Source: Mycetohabitans endofungorum (GTDB lineage Bacteria; Pseudomonadota; Gammaproteobacteria; Burkholderiales; Burkholderiaceae). Taken from it: a stretch of 64,000 bases of DNA. Under the pieces are notes generated by a model. The model was not told the DNA's origin, ran no database searches, and worked only from the letters and a program-made list of their open reading frames with translations. Positions 17,801 through 32,800 of this stretch are shown piece by piece. The translations under genes and the position numbers were made by a program. How positions within the stretch are numbered: position 1 is the first letter of the stretch; the number at the start of each line of letters is the position of its first letter. Where the stretch lies: the NCBI RefSeq assembly GCF_002927045.1, contig NZ_PRDW01000007.1:1-64000 (forward strand), written 5' to 3'.

Positions 17801-20800
17801 CACGCTCATCAGGCACGGCTGCGCATTTTTATCATCGCCGGTCGCTCTACGACCTACGGTGATGAAAGCCGTTATTTCAATTTGCTTCAAGCGGGCAGAA
17901 TCGGCCAGCTACTGCTAGAAAAGCAGGGTGAGTTCGGGATTGGCCTGTGCCCGATTGGATCGATGTATTTCAACAAGGTCCGTGACGCGTTCGATTTGGA
18001 TGACGGCGATGAGTTGGTGCACAGCTTTGTGGGCGGTGCGGTGACGCAATCACTGCCCGCTGACTGGCCGCGGCTGGAAATTCACGGCACCGATGAATCC
18101 GCCCAAGTCGCTCACGCGTCGGCGCATGGGGTCAACGAATACTTGTCGACTAGAACGGTCAATGAGCACTTCAATGGCGACGCGATGGCGATCATCGGAA
18201 TCAGCGGCCGCTATCCCGGCGCCGCGAACCCTGATGAGTTATGGCAAAACTTGAGTGCTGGCCGTGCAAGCATCACCACATTGGATCGCGAAGCGCTATG
18301 CTACGGCAGCGACGATGCGAGCGATTCGCCACAGTGGGCAGTGGGCGCACTGGCGGGCAAGCAGCTGTTTGATCCATTGCTGTTTAAGATTACGCCGGCT
18401 GAAGCGAAAACGCTCGATCCTCAAGAGCGTTTGTTCCTGCAAGCAGTTTGGCACTGTCTGGAAAGTAGCGGCTATACCGCTGCGAGCCTGCGGCGGCAGG
18501 CCGAGCGCATTGGCGTGTTTGTCGGCGCAATGTGGGGCGATTATCAGCATCATCGGCCGACTGAACAAGGCGAGCGGGCCACCTCGTTCCTGTCGGCGAT
18601 CGCCAACCGTGTGTCTTTCTTCAACGATTTCAATGGCCCCAGCGTCGCTTTCGATACCTCGTGCTCGTCGGCGATGACTGCGTTGCATTTTGCTTGCAAC
18701 AGTATTCGCCAAGGCGAGTGCCACGCAGCGATTGTCGGTGGCGTCAACTTGATCAGCCATCCATCGCACCTCGAGCTGCTGACTTCACTGAAGCTGTTGT
18801 CCGACGATAGTCAATCTTATCCGTTTGGCCGCCATGCCAATGGATGGGTGGCTGGCGAAGGTGTCGGTGCGCTGTTGATTAGGCCACTCGAAGACGCCAT
18901 GCGGGATGGCGATACCATCCTCGGCGTTATCCGCGCGACGGCGATTAGCCATAGCGGTAAAACTTTCCGTTACGGTGCGCCCAATGCCGATAGCCACGCT
19001 CTGTCGATGCGTCGAGTACTACAACAGGCGGGATTGTCTGCTGAGGAGATCGGCTATGTTGAGGCCGCGGCCCCCGGCGCCAGCCTGGCGGATGGGGCTG
19101 AGTTTGCAGCGATCAGCAACGTGTTTGGTGCTCCCCGTAGCGATGCGCCGCTATTGGTAGGATCGATCAAAGCCAATATCGGCCACCTCGAATCAGCGTC
19201 GGCGCTGTCGCAGATCACTAAAGTGCTGATGCAGTTGAAACACCGGCAGATCGCGCCGACGCTCGGTTGCAATCCGCTCAGCCCGATGATTTGTGTGAAT
19301 GACAACCATCTTGCCATCGCCGATCAGCTGAGCGATTGGCGGGGACCGCAGCGCGCGCTGATCAATGCTTTTGGCGCCAGCGGATCCGGTGGCCATCTGA
19401 TTCTCGAGGCGCCGCCGCAACAGGCCGCTGTACGGCAAAGCGACGGGCCCTGGTTGTTCCCGTTTGCCGCCGCGAGTGGCGAGCAGCTTGATCAATTGGT
19501 TGCGGCGTTTGCTGACGATATGCAAGCTGGCCGGTTTGGCGACGTCAGCCTTGGGGATATCAGCTATACCCTATGTGTCGGCCGAGTCGCGCTCAACCAT
19601 CGCCTGGCGGTCGTAGCCGATAGCCGAGACGAGTTGGTGGAGCGACTGAAAGGTCAACATTCGGAAATGCCGCTGCGCGGCAGCCTCAAAAAAGACCCGC
19701 AGTCCAGCCGTATTGAAAAGGATCTTCGGGGGCTGGACCGCCAGGCGTTGACAGCGATTGCCGGCCAATGGGTCGCCGGACAGAGCAGCTTAGCGCAGAT
19801 TGCGCGGCATCACCATCGTCGGGTGGCGTTGACGGCTTATCCGTTTGCGGCCGTCGATTGCCATATCGCGGCGTCGGCAATCAGTGATGGCGCCGAGGTG
19901 CTGCGGAACGAAGCGCTGCAGCCTGGGCAAGATGAAGCGCTGCGACGGGCACTGGAAAGCCATATCAAGCGCCATTTCTCAAAAGTATCGGCGATTCCTG
20001 AGAGTAGCCTCGATTGTGAAGAGACCTTCGATCGTTACGGCTTGACGTCGCTGATGATTACCACGCTCAACCAACGCTTGGCTCAGGAGTTTGGCGAGCT
20101 GTCGGCGACTCTATTCTTCGAGTACCAAAGCATTGCTGCGCTGGCGGGCTATTTTGTCGCTGAGCATCCGCTGCGCAGCAGGCAATTACTCGGGATCCAG
20201 GCGACGCAGCCCATCCTAGCCGCCAGGGCGCAACAGCAGACACGCGTAACGGCATTGCGACGCTATGATCGTAGTGAACGAAATGAGTCGATCGCCATCA
20301 TTGGCTTGGCCGGTCGGTTCCCGGGCGCGGCGGATATCGACAGTTTTTGGAACAACCTTAAAAACGGTGTCGATAGTATCAGCGAGATACCCGCCGAGCG
20401 TTGGGAGCACAGCAAGTATTACAGCCGTGACCGCAGTTTAAAGGGCAAGATCCACACCAAGTGGGGCGGCTTTATCGATGACATCGATCGTTTTGACCCG
20501 CTGTTTTTCAATATTTCGCCGCGGGATGCCGAGCGGATGGATCCCCAAGAGCGGATCTTTCTCGAAACCGCCTGGCGCACGCTCGAAGACGCCGGCTACG
20601 ATCGAGCCGCGCTGCAGCGTCATTACCAGGGTGAAATGGGTGTATTCGTCGGTGTGATGCACGGCGAATACTTGCTTTATACCCGCTCGAGCGCCGCAGA
20701 CTGCACCGATGATGCGGTTGATTCATCGTTTGGTTCGATCGCCAATCGCGTGTCTTATGTCTTCGACTGCAACGGTCCGAGTATGGCGGTCGATACCATC

Positions 20801-23800
20801 TGCTCATCGTCGTTGACTGCGCTGCACTTGGCGGTCGAGAGCTTAAGGCGCGGCGAGTGCCAATTGGCTCTGGCCGGTGGTGTCAACCTGTCATTGCATC
20901 CGAACAAATATTTCATTCAGTCCCAGCTGACGATGTCGTCTTCTGACGGACGCTGTCGCAGCTTTGGCGACGGAGGTGACGGTTTTGTGCCCGGCGAGGG
21001 GGTTGGAGCGGTGTTGCTCAAGCCGCTGTCCCGAGCCGAGGCCGACGGCGACAACATCTATGCGGTGATCCGGGCGACGTCAATTAATCATAACGGTAAG
21101 ACCCATGGCTACACCGTGCCCAGTCCCCATGCTCAGGGCGCCATGATCGCCGATTCGCTCGATAAGGCCGGCATGGATCCACGAGAGCTGAGTTATGTCG
21201 AGGCCCACGGCACGGGCACAGCACTTGGAGATCCGATAGAAATCACCGGCCTGCAATCGGGCTTTACCCGGCGCAGCGCCACGCTGGGCAGCGCGATGGC
21301 GCCGGCACAACACTGCGCGGTTGGCTCAGTCAAATCGAATATTGGGCACTTGGAGTCAGCCGCGGGCATTGCCGGGATCGCGAAGGTGCTATTGCAGCTT
21401 AAGCATCGCCAGTTGGCGCCCTCGCTGCATTCAAAGCGCCTGAATCCCAACATCCCCTTTGCCGATTCGCCATTTTATGTCCCTCAACAGCTGGAGGAAT
21501 GGCGGCGGCCAGTGTTGAATCTCGATGGTCGGGAGCGAGAGTATCCACGTGCGGCTTCGGTATCGTCTTTCGGATCGGGTGGTTCAAACGGGCACGTGAT
21601 CATTGCTGAGTATATTGCCCCGACTCGGGACGATGACGTCGGCGGGCAGACAACGATGATTCCTTTGTCCGCAAGGACACCGACTCAATTACAACAGCAA
21701 GTCGAGCAACTGCAACAGTTCCTGCATCGGACCGGTGCCGAGCATACGCGGCCGCGGCTGGCAGATCTGGCCTTTACGCTGCAGCAGGGCAGGGAGCCGA
21801 TGGATTATCGTCTGGCCTTTATCGCCGAGTCGATCGACCATTTACAGGACAGGCTAGCGCAAAGCGCGGAGCTACTGGCCAACCAGCCCGAACCGCTCGG
21901 CTTTTTTGATGGCATTCATATTGGCCGGGTCAAAGATCATAAGGCGGCAATAGCGGTGCTCGCCCATGATGAGGATATGGCGGCGACCTTAACCGCCTGG
22001 GCCAATAAAGGCAAATACGACAAGCTGCTGGAGCTATGGGTCAAAGGGCTGGCGCTTGACTGGGCGCTATTTGGGCAGCCGAAAGAGTCGGCTAGGCGGA
22101 TCAGCCTCCCGAGCTACCCCTTTGCTCGCGAGCGGATCTGGGTCTCTGGCGAATCCCACTTCTCGTCGCTAGGACAGCAAAGCGGTGAGGGACGGTTGCA
22201 TCCTTTGCTGCACGCTAACGTATCGGATCTGTCGCAGCAAAAATTTATCTCAAGATTCGACGGCAGAGAGTTCTTCCTGCGGGATCATCTGGTCCGTGAC
22301 GATAAAGTTCTGCCGGGCGTCGCCTACCTTGAAATGGCGCGCGAGGCAATCCTTCGCTCGCTGGGTGAGCGGGTGCCAACTGGCGTGCTGAGCTTGCGCA
22401 ATCTGGTGTGGTCGCAGCCGGTCATGCTCAGTAAGCAAAGCGACGACTCGGTTGAAGTAGAGATCCGTATCGACAGTCTTGACGAACATCGACTGACCTT
22501 CGACATTCTCGAGCGCAAGCAGCAGGTGGTGTGCTGCCAAGGCGAAGCGGCTTTTGTTCAGGATGCCGACGAACCAGCAGAATCGTTGACTTCGCTACAA
22601 GCGGCGATCGGCGGCCATATGCTTGACGCTGATGCGTTGTACCCGCTGTTCGACACCATGCAGATCTACTATGGCCCGTGGCACCGATCGGTGAAAGCGT
22701 TGCGGATCGATGGTGGCCAAGTGCTGGCGCGGATTGAGCTACCGCAAGCGCTGCCCTCAGATCATAAGCGACTTGTTTTACATCCTAGCCTGATGGATGG
22801 CGCTTTGCAGGCGACCGTCGGTTTACTAGTCGCGGATCAGCTCGACCAAGGATTGACGCCGCAACTGAAGCATACTTGGGTACCTTTTGCGCTGGCGCAA
22901 TTACAGTTGAGCGGCGCTGCGTTGGGGGAGCAGATTTGGGCTTGGGTGCGTCCTTGCACCGAGCATCCTGAAGCGGGACAATCGACATTTAATATCGATA
23001 TTTATAACCAACGAGGCCAACATTGCGCCGCGCTGCGTGAATTTGCGCTACGTGTTATGAAAAAGCCGTCACCGCTGGAAGTGATGCTTGAAGATCGGCC
23101 ACGTAGCGATTGTTATCTAGTGGAAAAGTGGCAGCGTTTCTGTCCCCAAGACCTGATTCCGCCTAATGGCCGGCTGCTGCTGGTTGGCAATGATCCCCAG
23201 GGCCACAAACAGTTGACCACCCGTTATCCGCAAGCTGTTTCATGGTTGTTGGACGGTAGTGAGTCTATTGAGCAGCTCACTGAACGGCTGCGCGAAGCCG
23301 GGCCTATTGAACATCTGATATGGCTGGCGCCGACAACGTTGGCGCAGCAGGAGAATCTTGACGGCATGATCCGCGCCCAGCAGCGTGGCGTGCTGGGCTG
23401 CTTCCGTTTGATTAAGGCGCTGCTGGCGTTGGCACTGGATCAGCAGTCGCTGACCTGGACGGTGATAACTCGGGGGGTACTGACCTTATTCGACGAGGCT
23501 GACAGTAGCCGCCAAGCTGTGACTGGGCCGGTGGCACCGGCGCATGCCAGCGTGCACGGACTGATCGGCGTTATGGCCAAGGAATACAGCCACTGGCGGG
23601 TGCGGCTGGTGGATCTGCCGGCAGGCGACGGTTGGCCCACTGTGGACCCGTTATCATTGCCCACCCATCCTCGTGGCGACGCGCTGGCCTGCCGCAACGA
23701 TGTCTGGTATCGCCAATATCTTGCGCCTTACCTACCGCTGTCGGAATTGGGCGCAACGGATGTAGCCGAGCAGCTAGGCGAGGTAGACAGTCTCTATCGC

Positions 23801-26800
23801 GATGGGGGCGTATACCTGGTGATCGGCGGCGCCGGTGGTATCGGCCGGTTGTGGAGTGAGTATCTGATTCGCACTCGACGGGCGCAAATCATCTGGCTGG
23901 GGCGTCGCGAGCAGAACAATGACATTGATCAGGCGATCGCCGAGCTTGCCAAGCTTGGACCCGCGCCGCGCTATATCAGCGCCGATGCCAGCAATCATGC
24001 CGCGCTACGACAGGCGGTGGCGCAGATCTGCACCGAGTATGGCAGGATCCATGGCGTGGTCCATGCAGCCATCCAGCTTCAGGATCAAAGTCTGGCGCGA
24101 ATGGATGAGCAAAGATTTACCACCGGCTTGGCCGCTAAGGTGGATGTCTGCGTCCGTCTGGCCGAGATGTTTGCGCATCAGCCGCTGGACTTCATGTTGT
24201 TTTTTTCGTCGTTGCAAAGCTTTACCAAGTCAGCCGGGCAGAGCAACTACGCTGCCGGCTGTACCTTCAAAAACGCATTTGGCCATTACCTCGCGCAGCA
24301 GTGTTCCTACCCGGTCAAAGTGATCAACTGGGGTTACTGGGGGCATGTCGGCTCGGTGGCTAGCGAAGACTATCGCCGAAGGATGGCTGACGTCGGTCTC
24401 GGTTCGATCGAGGGCGAGCAGGCGATGGCTGCGCTGGATATTCTGTTGGCTGGGCCATTTTCCCAGCTAACGTTCTTGCGAACCTCGCAGCGGCTCAGCG
24501 ATACGTTTAGCCGTCTGGCGCTGCCGACGCATCCGGCTGGGCCTTTTGGCGAGTATGGCCAGAGGCTGACGCAAGCCTACCCGTCGCTGATTGCCCGGAT
24601 AAAAAAACATCTGGCTGTAGATAACCACGAGATTCGGGCGGTGATGCAGCAGATGCAGGCCCGCAAGGCGGCCATCGACGATTTGCAAGGCCGCTTGCTG
24701 TACGCCCAGCTGCAGCAACTGGGCTGGTTTAGTGGCGAGCGCGAGATCATTGAGCAGATGAAGCAACGCAGCGGTCTGCTGCCGATGTATGACCGCTGGA
24801 TCGACAAGAGCCTTGACGAGCTGGCGCAGCGCGGGTACCTGTCCATGGAGGGCGGGCATTGTCCGGCAGCCTATCGCGTGGTCCATCCTCAACCGCTGGC
24901 AGTTGAATCCCTATGGAATGAATGGGACGCGCAAAAGCGGGATTGGCTAGAACACGCCAGTCTTAGCGCCGAGGTGAATCTTGCTGAGGCCACTCTGCGG
25001 GTGCTGCCAGCGATTCTCAGTGGTCGGATCATGGCCACGGACATCATGTTCCCTGACTCATCGATGGCCATGGTTGAGGGGATCTACAAGCATAATCCGG
25101 TGTCCGATTTTTTCAATGAAGTGATGCTCAACGCGATGGTTGAGTTTGTCAGGGGACGGCTGGAACAGGCGCCGCAGACGTCGATCCGTATTCTGGAGAT
25201 TGGCGCCGGTACCGGCGGCACCAGTGCACGGGCGTTTGAAAAACTTCGGCCTTATCAGCGGCAAATCGCGGAATACTGCTACACCGATGTATCGCAGGCA
25301 TTCCTCATGCATGCGCGGCAAACGTACGGGCCAAACAATCCGTACCTCAGCTATCAGCTCTTTGATGTCGACAAGCCTTTGGCTGAGCAAGGGATCAAGA
25401 TTGGCCATTACGATCTGGTCATTGCCACCAATGTCCTGCATGCGACGCAGGATCTACGGCGGACGATGAAAAACGCCAAGGCAGCGTTGAAGCACAACGG
25501 CCTGGTGATGATCAATGAGATTTGTCGCAACGGCCTGTTTACCCACTTAACCTTCGGCTTGCTCAAGGGATGGTGGTTATTTGACGATCAGGCGTTGCGG
25601 TTGCCCGGTGGACCCGCGCTCGCACCCAAACAGTGGAAACAGGTGCTGGAGAGCGAAGGCTACAGGCAGGTCTATTATCCGGCGCTGGCTGATCACGATC
25701 TTGGTCAGCAAATCGTGATCGCCGAGAGCAACGGAGTCATTTGGCAGGATCGGCACAGCGACGTGGAACCGGCCAAGGTTGCGTCCAAGGGCTTAACGGT
25801 GCGGGCAGCCCCCGCTTCGCGGCCACCGCAGCGAATCGTCAACACGGTGTCGGTGGGTGAGGTGACTTCCCAGGCGCTAAAAGATCAGACGGTGCACTAT
25901 CTCAAGCAGGTGATCGGCGGACTGTTCAAAATCCGGCCGGAGCAGATCGATGCTGGGGAGCCGCTCCAGACGTATGGCATCGATTCGATCCTGGTGGTGC
26001 AGTTGACCAATCTGCTGCGCGACAAGCTGTCGGGAATCAGCAGCACGCTGTTCTTCGAATACCAGACGATCGACGCGCTTGCGGATCATTTTGTTGCGTC
26101 ACAAAAAGATCAGCTTAGGGCCCTGCTGGGGCTGGACAAGGCGTCGGTGGTCGAACAACCGGTGTCGGTTGATACAGCCTCGACGCATGCGGTCAATACG
26201 TTAGTCAAGCTAGCAGCTGGGCACCGCTTTACCGCTAAGACGTCCGACAGCGCACCAAAGGGCCAGCGTGGCACTGAAGTCGCGGTCATCGGTATAGCGG
26301 GACGCTACGCGCATTCCGATAACGTCCAAGCGCTGTGGCAGTGCTTAAAAAATGGCGAGAACTGTATTGATGAAGTGCCGGCGGATCGCTGGGATTGGCG
26401 TCAATACTTTGATCAAACGCCGGGCAAAAAAGGCTGCATTTACACCCGCTGGGGCGGTTTCATTCGGGAAATCGACAAATTTGATCCGTTGTTTTTCCAT
26501 ATCTCGCCCCATGAGGCGCAGAAGATGGATCCCCAAGAACGGCTCTTCTTAGAAGAGGCCTATCACTGCATCAGCGATGCCGGCTATACCCCGGGTCGTT
26601 TGGCTGAGCGGCATCGGGTAGGTGTGTTTGTCGGCGTGATGAACGGAACCTACACCCATCAGTCCAGCTATTGGTCGGTCGCCAACCGGGTGTCTTATCA
26701 GTTCAATTTCCAAGGACCGAGTATGGCGGTGGATACCGCCTGTTCATCGTCGATCACCGCGATCCATCTGGCGCTGGAAAGCTTGCATAGCGGCGTGAGC

Positions 26801-29800
26801 GACTGCGTGCTGGTCGGTGGGGTCAACCTGGTGATCGATCCCGTGCACTACATGCGTCTGACCGAGATGAAAATGCTATCGTCAGGCAAGCAGTGCAAGG
26901 CGTTTGGCACGGATGCTGACGGTTTTGTCGCCGGCGAGGGCGTGGGTGCGCTGCTGCTTAAGCCGTTGGCTCAAGCTGAGGCGGACGGCGATCGGATTTA
27001 CGGCGTGATCAAAGGTAGCATGATCAATGCCGGCGGCAAGACCAACGGCTATACCGTGCCTAACCCATTGGCCCAGAGCCGACTGGTGGCCGACTCGCTG
27101 GCCAGGGCCGGCGTTGATGCTAGGGCGGTAAGCTATGTTGAAGCCCACGGCACCGGCACGTCGCTGGGGGATCCGATTGAGATTGCGGGTCTGACCAGAG
27201 CATTCAATAGCGGCGCCGAGACGGCGGCTAAGCAGTACTGTGCTATCGGCTCAATTAAGTCCAATATCGGCCATTGTGAAAGTGCTGCCGGCATCGCAGG
27301 CATCACCAAAGTGCTGCTGCAGCTAAAGCACCGCCAATTGGCTCCGTCGCTGCACGCCGGTGAACTCAACCCGGAGATTGATTTCGCCAACAGTCCGTTC
27401 GTGGTGCAGCAGTCACTGGCCGACTGGCATCGACCTGAGGTCATAATCAATGGCAGCCGTCAGGAATTCAAGCGAATTGCTACGGTGTCATCCTTCGGCG
27501 CGGGTGGCGCCAACGCGCACGTAGTGATCGAAGAATACGAAGATCATCGACCGCGGCCGGTGATTGTCGTCAACGAGCAGCAGCCGGCGATCATTCCGTT
27601 ATCGGCTAAGACACAGGGTCAGCTATTGCAGCAGGTTAGCCTGTTGCTGCACGCGCTGGAGCAGGACGAGCTGGGCGACGCCGATTTGCCGGCACTGGCC
27701 TATACGCTGCAGGTCGGTCGGGAAGCGATGGAGTATCGGCTAGGATTGCTGGCTCGCTCACTTGCCCATTTGAAGACCCAACTGCAAGATTGTATTGATA
27801 ATCCGTCTACAGTCGCTTGCTATAGCGGCCGGATCAAAGATCACGACAAGGCGCTGTCACTGCTGGCTGGTGCAGACATACAAAGCGCCATGGCTAACTG
27901 GATCGAGCGCGGCCAACATGAAAAATTGCTCCAGGCCTGGGTCAACGGCTTAACGCTGGATTGGCGCTTGATGTACCGACAGGGCACGCCGACGCCCATC
28001 AGCTTGCCGGGTTATCCGTTTGCCCGTGAACGCTACTGGCACAAGGATGAACAGGCACAAGCGCTAACGACGAGCGAGAAGCGACTTCACCCACTCTTGC
28101 ACCGCAATGTCTCTGACTTACGCGGTTTGCGTTACCTCAGTCAGTTCAGTGGCCAAGAAAGCTTCCTGTCCGGACATCGAATTAACGGTCGCGGCATTTT
28201 GCCGGGTGCGGCGATGATCGGAATGATCGATGCGGCGCTAACGCACGCATTGGGCGGTGAACGGCCTGCAGGCACGGCGCGGATTATCCGTGATCTGTCC
28301 TGGTATCAGCCCTTCAGCGTGGACGCTGCCAACCGTGGCGAGCTATTCGTTGAACTGGCGGCGCAGCCGGATGGCGATTGTCCAATTGGGATTTGCTCGT
28401 ATGATTCTGCCGGGCAGCTGCAACTGCATTGCCGGGCGGTGGCTGGGACCGCCGTGGCGCAACCGGCGAACCTTGACTTCATTGTCGCCGACGCTCGCCC
28501 GATGGATGTCGATGCCTGCTACCAGCGTTTCACCGCCATGGGCATCGAATATGGCATAAGCCATCGCAGAATCCAGTCGCTGCTGCGCCAGGGGGACCAG
28601 GCACTGGCGTGGGTTGCGCTGGAAGACGCTGCTGCGAGCGACGGTTACGCGATTCATCCTGGGCTACTGGATGCCGCGATGCAAGCGGTCATGGCATTGT
28701 TGTTTGATGAGCTGGGAGAGCGGCCACCGTTGTTGTTGCCCGAGGGACTGGCCGAATGTGTGCTATTTGACGACTGCCCGGCAACACTGCAAGTACAGAT
28801 TCGCAGCACTGGACGCACACCAGGTGGCTATCGCTTTGATCTGGCTCTGTTTGACAAAAACGGCCGGTGCTGTGCGACCCTGCGTCAGTTGTCGTTCAAA
28901 ACGTTGTCTGCTGACAATGACGTTGCCAGTGAAGCACTGCTTTGCCACCGGCAATGGCGTGACGTTGAGCTTGCTTCGGCCACGGATGCGCCGGTGGTGT
29001 CCCATCTGGTGCTGACGCTGGGCCACCATCCAGCCTTTGCCAACCTGCCGGAGCAGTTGCAAGCGCATCAACACATTTCCACCCTGGCGATGCACAGTGA
29101 CGATTATCGACAGGCGGCGCTGGCTCTGGCCGGACAACTCAAACCACTGCTTCGCACTGAGCACCGCTGCCTGGTTCAGCTGGTCATCCCGGCAAACGAT
29201 CCGCAAGGTTATCGCGGCCTTGGCGGCCTGTTGTACAGCGCCAGCCGAGAGCAGCCGGCGCTGACTGGCCAGTTGATAGAAGTGTCGCCAGGGCTCGATG
29301 CGTCGCAATTGGCGTGGCAACTGGCGGCCGAAGGGGCTGCACCTGGTGAGCGCCAACTGCGTTATCTGTCTGAGGCCGGCAAGTTACGGCGCCAAGCGCT
29401 AACTTGGCTCCACCAACCATTGCATCATAGCCCTGCGCCCTGGCGGTCGGACGGCGTCTATCTGATTACCGGAGGCCTGGGCGGCGTTGGCATGATCTTC
29501 GCGCGGGCAATCCTGGACGCTGCACCGGGTGCGAGCGTGGTGCTATGCGGCCGTACCGAGGCTAATGCGCCGTCGGTTGCCGACAAGCTGGCGCAACTGG
29601 GCGCACGATGTCACTATCGCGCTGTGGATCTTGCACAGGCAGGTCAGGTTGAGCGCTTGATCGCTGGGATCATGATGGAGCGGGGCGGATTACATGGCAT
29701 TATCCATTGCGCCGGGTTCACTCGTGACACGCTGTTGTCACATAAAACGCAGCAGGATTTTGAAGACGTGTTCGCCGCGAAGGTAGCTGGCGTGCGCCAC

Positions 29801-32800
29801 CTCGACCAGTGCAGCGCTGCGGTGGCATTGGACTTCTTTGTGCTTTGTTCATCCATCGCCAGCGTACTGGGCAACGCCGGGCAGAGTGATTACGCTGCGG
29901 CTAACGGCTATCTTGATGCTTTTGCCGGTTTGCGCAATCAACGGGTCGCGGCGGGACAGCGCCACGGCCGCACCGTGGCAATCAACTGGCCGCTGTGGCT
30001 CGAAGGCGGCATGCGAATGAACGATGCCGCCCGGCGCGCGCTGGCGCAACGCACTGGCATCAAGGCGATGACCGGTACAACGGGCATTCGGGCGCTATAC
30101 CAGGCGCTGCAAAGCGATGAAGATCAGTTGATGGTACTGGCAGGCGACAGAGATAGGCTAGTCGCGCTGCTGAGCCGTGAACCGGCGCCTGCTAGTCCAG
30201 CCATCACAGCGGTTGATGGTGACGATGTATTAACTGGATTGCGTCGGTTACTAGCCGACACGATCAAGATCGCTGAGTCGCGGCTTGACAACGACGAGCC
30301 ATTTGAAAAATACGGCATTGACTCGCTGATGGTCATGGATATGACGGCGGCGCTGGAAAAGCGCTTTGGGCCGCTGCCAAAGACGTTGTTTTTTGAATAT
30401 CCCAGCTTGCAAAGCTTGGCGGATCATCTAGTCGCGCGATTGCCGCAAAGACCCGCTGTCAGCCAAGTTCCGCCTGCTGCCAGCGACTCGTTAATCGCGC
30501 AACTGCGAGCAATGCTGGCGAGCACCCTGAGGATCGCGCTGGAACAGATCGATGATGCGCAGTGCTTCGAGCAATATGGCCTTGACTCGCTGATGATCAT
30601 GGAGATGACCAGCGTGCTCGAAAAACGTTTTGGCGCTTTACCGCGTACGCTATTATTTGAATACTCCAGCTTGCAGCAACTGGCGCACTATTTGGCCAAC
30701 CGGCCACTCGAGCCGCAAGGTACGATGGCGGTGGTTCCGACTGGCGAACAAAAGCCGCTGACGACGTCAGAATCCGGGGGCAAGGGCAGTGCGTGCCGCA
30801 GGCTGTTCGACAGCGTGGCGAATACGACAAGCCTCCGTGTCCAGCAAAGTCTGCAAGGTAGCCAGCCAGGTCCTCAGCACAGGGGCGATATCGCTATCAT
30901 CGGCGTGGCAGGGCGCTATCCCGAGGCTGAAAATCTGGAGGTTTTCTGGCAGAACCTAAGCGAAGGCAAAAACAGCATCAGCGAAATTCCGGCCGAGCGC
31001 TGGAACTGGCGTGAGTACTACAGCGAAAATCGCAGTGAAAGCGGGGTGCACAACAGTAAGTGGGGCGGGTTTATCGATGGCGTCGATCAATTTGATCCCC
31101 TGTTTTTCAATATTTCGCCGCTGGAAGCTGAACTAATCGATCCGCAGGAACGTCTATTTCTGCAGACCGCCTGGTCGGCGATGGAAGACGCAGGTTACAG
31201 TCGCCGCATCGGTGGCGAGCAGACCGAGGATAGCGCGCAAGTTGGTGTCTACGTCGGCGTCATGTATGGCGAATACCAGCTATTCGGTGCTGAAGCCAGC
31301 TTGCGAGGCCAGCGCATGGGCTTTGCTGGATGCACCGCCAGCATTGCCAACCGGACATCCTTCTGCCTCAATCTGCAGGGCCCGAGCATGACGGTCGACT
31401 CGATGTGCTCCAGCTCGCTGACTGCCATTCATCTAGCCTGTCAGGATTTGCGCAATGGCCGCACCTCGATGGCGATTGCCGGAGGCGTCAACCTGACGAT
31501 TCATCCCAACAAATACTTGATGTTGAGCAGTGGTCAATTCATCTCGAACCAGGGCCATTGCGCTAGCTTCGGTGAAGGCGGTGATGGCTATGTGCCAGGC
31601 GAGGGCGTGGGTGCAGTCATCCTAAAGCGACTGGCCGATGCGCAGCGCGACGGCGATCACATTTATGGGGTGATCAAAGGCAGTTACCTTAACCACGGCG
31701 GCAAAAGCACCGGTTACAGCGTGCCCAATCCACGGGCGCAGCAGGCAGCAATCAGCGGCGCGCTACAGGACGCCGGCGTCGATCCGGCAATCGTCAGCTA
31801 TATCGAGGCGCATGGTACGGGCACCAAGCTGGGCGATCCGATTGAGATCGCTGGTTTGGCTAACGCGTTGGGAACACGCAAGCCTGAGCAGACTTGCTGG
31901 TTAGGTTCGGTCAAATCGAATATCGGTCACTGTGAAGCGGCGGCTGGCATTGCTGGGTTGACCAAGGTGCTGCTGCAATTGAAATATCGGCAAATTGTGC
32001 CGTCGCTGCACTCTCAAAAACTCAATCCCTTTATTGACTTTACGGCAACGCCCTTCGAGGTCAACCAGCAACTGCGAGCGTGGCCGCAGCCGTTGCTGAA
32101 TGGTCAGGCCGTACCGCGGATCGCCGGCATTTCCTCGTTTGGTGCCGGCGGTTCCAACGGCCATTTAATCGTCGCGGAGTACAGTCAAGCCAAGCCTGTG
32201 CTTGGCGATAGTGGCAAGCCCGAAATGATTCTGCTGTCGGCCCGAGAGCCCGAGCAGCTGCGGCAGATCGCCAGCCGCTTGCTGGCCAGACTCGAGCACT
32301 CGCAAGCCACGGATAGCTTGGCGGCCATTGCTTACACGCTGCAAGTGGGCCGGGAAGCGATGGAGCATCGCGCAGCGTTCATCACCAGCACAATGACAAG
32401 CTTGCTCGACGCATTACGGCGCCTGTCAGATGGCGACAGTCGTGGCTGGATTTGCGGCGACGCGAGCACGACCAGCGAGCGGGTTGAACAGTTTAAAGGC
32501 CGCTTTCAGGCGCAGTGGCGCGAGCAGCTGGTCAAGCTCTTTACGGACGGTGAACAGCAGTCGTTGCTGCAGTTGTGGAGCGAGGGCCTGCCCGTCGACT
32601 GGACAGCACTATGGGCTGCCAGCGGTGAACAACGTCAGCGAATCAGCTTGCCGAGTTATCCGTTCGCCACCCGCCGTTACTGGGCGCCTACGGGAGCCAG
32701 ACCACTAACGTCATCAACGCCTATGCCGTTGCACCCGTTAGTGCATCAAAACAGCTCACGATTTGATCAACAGCAATTTGTGACTGAATTCAGCGGTAAC

